A DNA stretch of 11,708 nt, taken from positions 1 through 11,708 of the forward strand of contig JAUXOH010000279.1 of NCBI GenBank assembly GCA_030682505.1, in the 5' to 3' direction. The DNA is from Candidatus Didemnitutus sp. GTDB taxonomy: Bacteria; Verrucomicrobiota; Verrucomicrobiia; Opitutales; Opitutaceae. Shown here piece after piece: positions 6,612 through 11,708 of the stretch. A program made the position numbers and the translations under genes. The notes beneath the pieces were generated by a model. That model made no database searches. It was not told the origin of the DNA and saw nothing but the letters and a program-made list of their open reading frames with translations. How positions within the stretch are numbered: the first letter of the stretch is position 1; every line of letters starts with the position of its first letter.

Positions 6612-7919
6612 ATGGCGTCGCAGCGCTTCGCCGATTATGCGGCGACCACGGATTATCTCTTCGCCCTCAAGAGCGCGGGAATGAAGTTCGGCATCGATCG
6701 GATGACCGGACTCTCGGAGGCGCTGGGGCACCCGGAGCGTCAGTATCCGGTGGTGCATGTGGCGGGCACGAACGGGAAGGGTTCCGTCGCCGCGATGGTG
6801 GAGACGATCCTGCGCACGGGCGGCTTGCGCACCGGGCTCTACACGTCGCCGCACCTCGTGAAGCTGGGCGAGCGCGTGCAGGTGAACCGGCAGATCCTGA
6901 CGGAAGCGGAGATCATCGCCTACGTGAACGAGCTCGATCCCGTGGCGCAGCGGTTGGGCGCCGCGGGCCCGGATGATTTTCCAAGCTTCTTTGAATTCAT
7001 GACCGGCATGGCGTTTTTGCAATTTGCGCGCCAGCAGGTCGACGTGGGAGTGATTGAGGTTGGCATGGGTGGCCGGTTGGATGCCACCAACGTCGTGCAA
7101 CCCGAAGTGACGGCGATCACCTCGATCGGCTTGGATCACGTGGCGGAACTCGGCGACAACGTGACCAAGATTGCGAAGGAGAAGGCCGGGATCATCAAGG
7201 AGGGGCGACCGCTCGTGCTGGGCCGGGTTCCGGCCGAAGCGGAGCAGGCCATTCGCGATCTCGCCCGGCTTCGCCACGCCCCGGTCCACTCGGTGCGCGA
7301 GATCTTCGGGGAGAATCTCGCGGACTACCCGCCCACGAACCTGGCCGGGGATTATCAGCGCTGGAACGCCGCGACCGCGGTGTTGATCGCGCGGCTCCTG
7401 CGCGGGCGGTTTCCCCAGCTGGACGACGACGTCATCAACCGCGGCTTGCGGTCGGTCAATTGGCCGGGACGCTGGCAGCGCACCACCCTGGGGGGCCGGA
7501 CGCTGATTCTGGATTCCTCGCATAATCCCGAGGGCGCCCAGGTGCTGGAGAACAATCTTCATCACCTTGTGACGGAGACGGGCCGCAAACCGGTGATCGT
7601 GGTCGGCGTGCTGGGAGAATTTCGGGCCCGGGCCTTGTTGGATGTGATTTGCCGTTACGCGCGCGAAGTCCACCTGGTGCTGCCGCAACAGTCCCGCTCG
7701 TGCAGTTTCGAGCAACTGGAGGGCCTCGTCGCGCCGGAGGCCCGCGGGCTGTTTCATCGTGCGACGCTGGCGGAACTTTTCCCCGACGCCCGCACGTGCA
7801 CGGTGGGGGCACCGGAGGACATCGTGGTGGTGACCGGTTCGATCTACCTGCTCGGGGAATTGTTTTGCCGGCTGCAACCGCAACGCGGTGCAGGCGAGGG
7901 AGCCTTGCAGGATTTTTAG
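6612..7919 (+). CDS. folC: Folylpolyglutamate synthase / dihydrofolate synthase
   Basis: A 435-residue Mur-ligase-superfamily enzyme that adds glutamate to dihydropteroate and to reduced folates, using ATP. In order: a folate-site region with FGIDRM (26-31), the P-loop HVAGTNGKGS (49-58), TSPHLVKLGERVQVN (79-93), EVGMGGRLDATN (149-160), the lysine-bearing KEKAGIIK (189-196), and the C-terminal domain signature DSSHNPEGA (301-309, usually D-G/S-A/S-HNP). Length fits the family. The frame is open upstream through accD, but ATG 6612 gives the normal N terminus. It begins 11 bases after accD, and accD-folC adjacency is conserved in other bacteria such as E. coli. There is no obvious ribosome-binding site, so translational coupling to accD is likely. 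It is the last gene of the block. Confidence 0.95.
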   Translation: MASQRFADYAATTDYLFALKSAGMKFGIDRMTGLSEALGHPERQYPVVHVAGTNGKGSVAAMVETILRTGGLRTGLYTSPHLVKLGERVQVNRQILTEAEIIAYVNELDPVAQRLGAAGPDDFPSFFEFMTGMAFLQFARQQVDVGVIEVGMGGRLDATNVVQPEVTAITSIGLDHVAELGDNVTKIAKEKAGIIKEGRPLVLGRVPAEAEQAIRDLARLRHAPVHSVREIFGENLADYPPTNLAGDYQRWNAATAVLIARLLRGRFPQLDDDVINRGLRSVNWPGRWQRTTLGGRTLILDSSHNPEGAQVLENNLHHLVTETGRKPVIVVGVLGEFRARALLDVICRYAREVHLVLPQQSRSCSFEQLEGLVAPEARGLFHRATLAELFPDARTCTVGAPEDIVVVTGSIYLLGELFCRLQPQRGAGEGALQDF

Positions 7920-7925
7920 CGGCTA

Positions 7926-7953
7926 TAGACGCGGAGCGACGACGTAATATAAT
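7926..7953 (+). promoter_or_regulatory. Sigma70-type promoter of the coiled-coil/HTH gene
   Basis: A perfect TATAAT (7948-7953) is preceded by TAGACG (7926-7931, four of six -35 bases) with a 16-base spacer. The surrounding stretch is notably more AT-rich than the rest of the window. Transcription would start near 7960, about 35 bases before the start codon at 7995. A small hairpin, TGCTC (7958-7962) with GAGCA (7967-7971), would lie at the 5' end of the RNA. This is the best promoter in the window by sequence. Confidence 0.65.
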
Positions 7954-7994
7954 TTCTTGCTCAATGGAGCATCTGGGAGTAAGATTGCCGCATT

Positions 7995-8360
7995 ATGGTT
8001 ACCGATAAACTTCAGAAAATCCGTCAGTATCAGAGGCAAATGGATAAATTGGAAAAGGAACTCGCCCAATTTAACCGCAAATTATTGGCCGTGCCCGGCA
8101 AGTATGGATTCAAGTCGATGAACTCGTTCATCGATGCGTTGCGCAGTGCGGGCGGGGGCAAGGGCGGTGCTTCCGCTGTCTCTTCGGCCAAAGGTGCCCG
8201 CAAGCCTCGCGTCACGATCACACCCGAGATCAAGCAGAAGCTGAAGTCTCTGGTTGGCGCCGGCAAAACGGGCGGTCAGATTGCCAAGACCTTGGGGATC
8301 TCCCTTCCGAGTGTGCAGAACATCAAGAAGGAGCTCGGGCTGGTGAAGAAGCGCGGCTGA
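7995..8360 (+). CDS. Coiled-coil plus helix-turn-helix DNA-binding protein, function unknown
   Basis: A 121-residue basic protein that I do not recognise as a named family. Residues 2-33 form a charged heptad-like helix (DKLQKIRQYQRQMDKLEKEL) able to pair as a coiled coil. A short segment KYGFKSMNSFIDALRS follows. Residues 52-72 are a flexible Gly/Ala/Ser/Lys linker. Residues 73-121 hold a probable helix-turn-helix, with GAGKTGGQIAKTLGIS as helix, turn and start of the recognition helix (SVQNIKKELG), like the C-terminal DNA-binding part of Hin-type invertases but with no catalytic domain. Oligomerisation helix, linker and DNA-binding end is the layout of H-NS/MvaT-type nucleoid proteins, though no homology is claimed. 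It has its own promoter, a GGGAG ribosome-binding candidate (7975-7979, 15 bases from ATG) and a terminator, so it is a single-gene unit. Confidence 0.8.
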   Translation: MVTDKLQKIRQYQRQMDKLEKELAQFNRKLLAVPGKYGFKSMNSFIDALRSAGGGKGGASAVSSAKGARKPRVTITPEIKQKLKSLVGAGKTGGQIAKTLGISLPSVQNIKKELGLVKKRG

Positions 8361-8386
8361 GTCCCGTTTCCTCCCTCATTCAAGCG

Positions 8387-8413
8387 AAGCCGGGCCCGGG
8401 CGCCCGGCTTTTT
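8387..8413 (+). terminator. Intrinsic terminator after the coiled-coil/HTH gene
   Basis: Perfect 9-base arms AAGCCGGGC (8387-8395) and GCCCGGCTT (8402-8410) surround a 6-base loop and run into TTTTTATTT on the plus strand. This is a classical rho-independent terminator 26 bases after the stop codon at 8360. The stop codon of the converging purA-like gene (8412-8414) lies inside the T tract. In the minus direction the stem is not followed by a T run, so it should serve mainly the plus strand. Confidence 0.88.
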
Positions 8414-9935
8414 ATTTCAGCGCCAGCAACTCGGGCGTCGAAGGGAGGTCTTTGATGATCTGCGAGGGCTCGGGGCCGACGCCGAGATAGCGCAAATTGG
8501 GCAGGTCGGCCGGCAGGTTGTCGCCGTGGGCCACCCGGATGGCGCTGCGCACCATCGCCGCAGTATAGAGCCGGGCATTAACCGGGAGATCACCGAAACG
8601 ACGCACCGCGGAGATGTCTTCACTCCAGCCCGCATGCCGCGTGTAAACCGGCCGGAGCGTCTTGCGCCGCGCTTCGTTGCGCGGCACATGCACATGGCGT
8701 TGGCCGCTCTCGTCTTCATACGCGCTGCAGATCAACAACTCGTCCGCTCCCGAGAGGGCATCGATTTTGTTGATCATCAGGTCCTGATAGCCGCCGTAAC
8801 GGAGCGCATCGCCCTTCTCGACGGCGTCATACCATCCAACCATGCGTTGTCGCCCGGTCACGGTGCCGAACTCGATCCGCTTCAATTTCTGGCACAGCGG
8901 CAGGGCCTCAGCCATCTGGGTGATAAAGGTGTGCGTGCCGACCTTGGTGTCGTAGGCCTTCGCCACGGCAAAGGTGTGGATGGGTTGCACGGGAATCCCG
9001 GCACTTTCAAAAAATTCCGGGGTGAACGTGTGCGAGGCCGTCACGTTGGGGGAGAACCCATGGCGCTTGTCGAGCCAGTAGGCCTGGCCGAATTCGCCGA
9101 CGATCGAGCGGCCCGCGGCCAGCTCGCGGAGGACAAGTTCGCGGACCTCGCCGATCCGCGGTCGCAATTTCTGCCCGGCCTCCCAATAAACGCGGGTGAG
9201 TTCATCGACGTTGAGCGTGAATGGATCAGCACCGCGGAAGCGGCTGAAATCGAAATCTTCCTGCTGAAACAGACCCATCGCGATGGCCTCGGCATTGGCT
9301 TTCGCCTCCGCGGTGGAGAGCTTTTCAAAAAACGTGTCCCACGTGGCCGGGCTCACCCGGCAGACGTGCTGGATGGTGCGCAAGGCGCGGTCGGCCCGGC
9401 CGGCCAGCTTGCGCGCGAAGAAATTCGGGCCGCCAAGGAAGTCGGCAAAGGTGATCTGCCACTGGCCGGTTTCGTCCTGGTAGGCCGGCGTGATGCCGCG
9501 GCCGGTGGAGCCGCGCGCTTCCTCTTGCAGGACGTTGACGCGATAGTCTTCCCACGCGAGGTCGAGCAAGCGGTGCGAGAAATCGGAAACCATGGCCCGT
9601 TCGTCGACGACGAGACGGCTGAAAATCTCGTAGCCCTTCTGCTCGAGCGGCTGGGCCTCCCACAGGATCTTGCGCGGATCGGCCACGACGCCCGCGCCGA
9701 TGGCAAGGTGGGCGACGCTCTTCTCGACGACGCCGGCGGGCAACAGGTTCAGTTTGATGCCGCCGGCCGTGTGCCCGGAATTGGAGCCGCCGTTGACCTT
9801 GAACACCACCGAGACCGCGGCCGGCTTGCCGTGCAACTCCTGCACGACCTCCGGGATGAGGCGGCCTTTGCCCTCGTCACCGAAGGAAATGCCGACATCG
9901 GCGATCAACTGGCTGCGAAAGGGAGTGAGCGACAT
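8412..9935 (-). CDS. Divergent adenylosuccinate synthetase (PurA-like), enlarged
   Basis: A 507-residue homologue of PurA, the GTP-dependent enzyme joining IMP and aspartate to adenylosuccinate. Recognisable parts: FGDEGKGRLI with the catalytic aspartate D20, GGSNSGHTAGG with the catalytic histidine H55, GAGVVADP, STGRGITPAYQDE (143-155), KAYDTKVGTHTF, the aspartate loop FGTVTGRQRMVGWYD (356-370), NKIDALSG and RHAGWSED. PurA is normally near 430 residues; most of the excess lies between residues 155 and 280. The usual EGAQGTLLD stretch reads GEFGQAYWLD (280-289), and the end carries GVGPEP where GPDR is expected. D20 is kept, unlike PurZ of Z-DNA phages. It may be the organism's ordinary PurA in a divergent form, or a paralogue using another purine or amino acid. 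It lies 98 bases after the GH1 gene on the same strand. Confidence 0.85.
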   Translation of the reverse strand: MSLTPFRSQLIADVGISFGDEGKGRLIPEVVQELHGKPAAVSVVFKVNGGSNSGHTAGGIKLNLLPAGVVEKSVAHLAIGAGVVADPRKILWEAQPLEQKGYEIFSRLVVDERAMVSDFSHRLLDLAWEDYRVNVLQEEARGSTGRGITPAYQDETGQWQITFADFLGGPNFFARKLAGRADRALRTIQHVCRVSPATWDTFFEKLSTAEAKANAEAIAMGLFQQEDFDFSRFRGADPFTLNVDELTRVYWEAGQKLRPRIGEVRELVLRELAAGRSIVGEFGQAYWLDKRHGFSPNVTASHTFTPEFFESAGIPVQPIHTFAVAKAYDTKVGTHTFITQMAEALPLCQKLKRIEFGTVTGRQRMVGWYDAVEKGDALRYGGYQDLMINKIDALSGADELLICSAYEDESGQRHVHVPRNEARRKTLRPVYTRHAGWSEDISAVRRFGDLPVNARLYTAAMVRSAIRVAHGDNLPADLPNLRYLGVGPEPSQIIKDLPSTPELLALK

Positions 9936-10033
9936 GCGAGAGGCGGCTCCCGGGTCGAGCCCCGGTTGCCGGAAAGCAGAAACGGCACCCAGCGCGCCGT
10001 CGCAAGGCTAAAGGGCGTCATCGCGGCCCGGAC

Positions 10034-11386
10034 TCAGCACAGGCGGTGGCCGGCGATGACGCGGGCATACCACGCGGCGCTCAGTTTCGGGGTGCGGCGC
10101 TGGGTCTTGAAATCGTTGTGCACGATGCCGAATCGCCGCGTGGTGCCGTCGTTCCATTCGAAATTGTCGATGAACGACCAGAGAAAATAGCCGCGCACGG
10201 GTGCGCCGTCGCCGATCGCGCGCTGGAGTTCCTTGAGATAGCTGCGGAGGAATTCGACCCGGTGCAGATCATGGCATTCACCGTTGACGACGCGGTCATC
10301 GTCGTAGCCGCAGCCGTTCTCGGTGATGTAGAGATTTTTCACGCCGTAAACCTCCGCGGCGAGGCGCGGACCCCAGTAAAGGGCGCGGGGGGCGAGGCCC
10401 AGCCACGGACTGTCGGTATGGGGATAGCTCGGCGAAGGCGGCAAATGCTCCGGCCGGCCCCGTTTGCCCGCGCGCACGAAAAGGCCCGTGTAGATGTTGA
10501 GCCCCAGAAAGTCCGTGGGCTGGCTGATGAGGGCGAAGTCCCCGCGGGTCACTTTCGGCCGATCCGCTCCGCAGCGGCGCAAGTAGGCGGGAGCGTAGCG
10601 TCCCCCGTGGATCGCGCCGAGAATCGACTGATTGGCCTCGATGAAATAGGCGCGGGCCGCAGCGATGTCGTCCGGAGTCTCGGTCAGGGGAATGACCGTC
10701 TCGCAATTGTCCGTCAGGCCGACCTTGGCGCTGCGGCCGCCGTGTTCGCGCACGGCGCGCACCGCGTGACCGTGACAGACGAGCGCGTGGTGGATGGTTT
10801 GGTTGACGACGCCGGGCGCCTCGTTCGCCCCGGGGGCTTTCCCGAGGCCGCCGTAGCCATGGATCGTGAAGCAACGGATTTCGTTGAGGGTGATCCAGTG
10901 CTTGACGCGGTCGCCGAAGGCCTTGACGGCGACGTCGGCGTAATGGGCGAACGCCTCCGGCACACACCGGGAGCGCCAGCCGCCGCGGTCTTCCAACGCC
11001 TGCGGCAGATCCCAATGGAAGAGGGTGACCCACGGTGTGATCCCGTGGTTTTGCATCGAATCGAACAGGCGGTGGTAGAAATCGATTCCGCGCTGGTTCA
11101 CCGTCCGGTCGCCGGCCGGCAGGAGGCGGGGCCAGGCGAGCGACAGCCGGTAGTGTCGCAAGCCGAGACTCCGCATGAGCGCAAAATCGGCGTCGAAGCG
11201 GTGATAGTGGTCGCAGGCTTGGTCGAGGGTGTCGCCCTGGAGGATCGCGCCGGGCCGACGCGCGAGGCGGTCCCACACCGACTCGGATTTTCCGTCGGCG
11301 AAGGCCGCGCCCTCAATTTGCGCCGCCGCGGTGGCGGTGCCCCAGACAAAATTGCGCGGAAAACGATCGGGCAGAGGGGACGGCAT
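10034..11386 (-). CDS. GH1 family beta-glucosidase
   Basis: A 450-residue glycoside hydrolase of family 1, the usual size for the family. It shows FVWGTATAAAQIEGA (13-27, substrate glutamine Q23), SLAWPRLLP, LFHWDLPQALEDRGGW (122-137), the acid/base segment ITLNEI with E169, the nucleophile segment YITENG with E356, and WSFIDNFEWNDG (403-414) with the sugar-binding tryptophan and glutamate. The acid/base motif is normally NEP; isoleucine replaces the proline here. No signal peptide is present, so it works in the cytoplasm on imported oligosaccharides, releasing non-reducing-end beta-glucosyl (or related) residues. ATG at 11384-11386 is chosen because the protein then begins just before the conserved FPRNFVWG; the frame is open further to 11563. 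It is divergent from the GH16 gene, which suggests a common beta-glucan locus. Confidence 0.94.
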   Translation of the reverse strand: MPSPLPDRFPRNFVWGTATAAAQIEGAAFADGKSESVWDRLARRPGAILQGDTLDQACDHYHRFDADFALMRSLGLRHYRLSLAWPRLLPAGDRTVNQRGIDFYHRLFDSMQNHGITPWVTLFHWDLPQALEDRGGWRSRCVPEAFAHYADVAVKAFGDRVKHWITLNEIRCFTIHGYGGLGKAPGANEAPGVVNQTIHHALVCHGHAVRAVREHGGRSAKVGLTDNCETVIPLTETPDDIAAARAYFIEANQSILGAIHGGRYAPAYLRRCGADRPKVTRGDFALISQPTDFLGLNIYTGLFVRAGKRGRPEHLPPSPSYPHTDSPWLGLAPRALYWGPRLAAEVYGVKNLYITENGCGYDDDRVVNGECHDLHRVEFLRSYLKELQRAIGDGAPVRGYFLWSFIDNFEWNDGTTRRFGIVHNDFKTQRRTPKLSAAWYARVIAGHRLC

Positions 11387-11553
11387 GGTGGAATCAGGGT
11401 TGCAGGGATGGGCGCGGCGCGTGTCCTCGCTGCATTTTTCAAAACCCGCCTCGGATGGCGAAGTAAAAGTCCAGAGGTGAGGACTTCCATTGCCTCGCGG
11501 GGCAGGTTCAGGAAAATGGGCCGACGTCGGCTTGCGGAGGGCCGCTTCCTCCG
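11387..11553. promoter_or_regulatory. Divergent intergenic region between the GH1 and GH16 genes
   Basis: The longest gap in the window (167 bases). It holds an inverted repeat AAGTCC (11467-11472) / GGACTT (11481-11486) with an 8-base spacer and, nearer the GH16 start, the perfect 12-base palindrome GCCGACGTCGGC (11520-11531). Either could be a regulator-binding site shared by the two genes. I could not find a convincing -35/-10 pair in either direction. Confidence 0.4.
11535..11553 (+). promoter_or_regulatory. Hairpin covering the Shine-Dalgarno site of the GH16 gene
   Basis: CGGAGG (11535-11540) is the best Shine-Dalgarno match in this window and pairs perfectly with CCTCCG (11548-11553) across a 7-base loop. 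The second arm touches the ATG at 11554. If formed in the mRNA, the stem would hide the ribosome-binding site. The spacing from GGAGG to ATG is 13 bases in linear form, longer than optimal. Confidence 0.5.
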
Positions 11554-11708
11554 ATGAAATCACCCCTCGCTCCCCTTCTTCTCATGCTCTCCTCCGCGTC
11601 GCTTGCTGCTGCTCCCCTTTGGCAGGATGAATTCAACCAACCGGTTGGTGCCGCTCCCGATCCCGCCAAGTGGGTGCATGCGCTCGGCGCCACCGGCTGG
11701 GGCAATGC
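11554..11708 (+). CDS. Secreted GH16-type glucanase (N-terminal fragment)
   Basis: The first 51 codons of a gene that leaves the window. The protein starts with a typical signal peptide: MKSP, a hydrophobic core LAPLLLMLSS and a small-residue region ASLAAA before the likely signal-peptidase I site near residue 20. The mature part opens with PLWQDEFN, then DPAKWVHALG and TGWGNA, which is the usual start of laminarinase-like GH16 beta-glucanases (W-x-DEFN ... KW ... GWGN-x-E). The catalytic ExDxxE motif lies outside the window. An exported endo-glucanase facing a cytoplasmic GH1 beta-glucosidase fits a route for laminarin-like or lichenan-like glucan. The family call rests on about 30 mature residues, so the substrate is uncertain. 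Confidence 0.75.
   Translation, partial: MKSPLAPLLLMLSSASLAAAPLWQDEFNQPVGAAPDPAKWVHALGATGWGN

Noticed and set aside
6213..7883. Long minus-strand ORF (556 codons) opposite accD/folC
   Set aside because: Shadow frame of two clear genes in GC-rich DNA; rich in His/Arg/Gln without any recognisable motif.
8412..9935. PurZ (2-aminoadenylosuccinate synthetase of Z-DNA phages)
   Set aside because: PurZ has replaced the catalytic Asp of the GDEGKG motif; here FGDEGKG keeps it, and no phage genes or partner genes are nearby.
9936..10033. Terminator or promoter between the GH1 gene and the purA-like gene
   Set aside because: Only short stems (GGCTC/GAGCC at 9945-9961; a 4-bp stem after the GH1 stop) and no good promoter pair; nothing definite can be called.
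8526..10190. Long plus-strand ORF (554 codons) opposite the purA-like gene
   Set aside because: Antisense to a conserved enzyme and running past its ends; no motif, no start signal.
10046..11557. Long plus-strand ORF (503 codons) opposite the GH1 gene
   Set aside because: Antisense shadow of a GH1 gene with both catalytic glutamates intact; composition is not that of a real protein.

Overview
This GC-rich window comes from a bacterial chromosome. It most likely belongs to the Verrucomicrobiota, and Opitutaceae-like is my best guess. I base this on the overall flavour of the proteins and on two small genes that look lineage-restricted (a 33-residue Lys/Arg protein and a coiled-coil/HTH protein), not on any search. 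The Mpl fragment implies a Gram-negative type meso-diaminopimelate peptidoglycan. Coding density is high: the longest non-coding stretch is 167 bases (11387-11553), so there is no large empty region. I see no tRNA, rRNA, CRISPR array, insertion sequence or prophage gene.

Layout. (1) 1-459, plus strand: the C-terminal end of Mpl, a murein-peptide recycling ligase, cut by the window edge. (2) 498-2461, minus strand, read right to left: a single-domain rhodanese, then a 33-residue basic protein with a good sigma70-type promoter just upstream, then rimO, whose product methylthiolates ribosomal protein S12. (3) 2553-7919, plus strand, divergent from the rhodanese: manC, ruvX, truA, comF, accD and folC. 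The last four lie only 6, 8 and 11 bases apart and are almost certainly one transcript. The truA..accD-folC order recalls the E. coli truA-dedA-accD-folC arrangement, with comF in the place of dedA. (4) 7926-8413, plus strand: a self-contained unit with a consensus -10 promoter, a gene for a 121-residue coiled-coil plus helix-turn-helix protein, and a strong intrinsic terminator. (5) 8412-11386, minus strand: a GH1 beta-glucosidase followed by a very divergent, enlarged adenylosuccinate synthetase. (6) 11554 to the end, plus strand: the start of a secreted GH16-type glucanase, divergent from the GH1 gene.

How the genes fit together. The central block is housekeeping: GDP-mannose supply, a RuvX/YqgF nuclease, tRNA pseudouridylation, DNA uptake, fatty-acid initiation and folate polyglutamylation. 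The right edge looks like a beta-glucan use locus, with an exported endo-acting GH16 enzyme feeding oligosaccharides to a cytoplasmic GH1 enzyme; the shared 167-base divergent region holds inverted repeats and a hairpin over the GH16 ribosome-binding site. The left minus-strand group pairs a sulfur-transfer protein with a sulfur-inserting ribosome-modifying enzyme and a tiny basic protein that could be ribosome-associated.

The observations most worth a second look are: AccD has lost three of the four zinc-ribbon cysteines; the PurA homologue is about 75 residues too long with a rewritten central motif; the 33-residue basic protein sits with rimO; the coiled-coil/HTH protein has an H-NS/MvaT-like layout; and the GH16 start region is hidden in a hairpin. 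I found no clear evidence of a wholly new multi-gene system.
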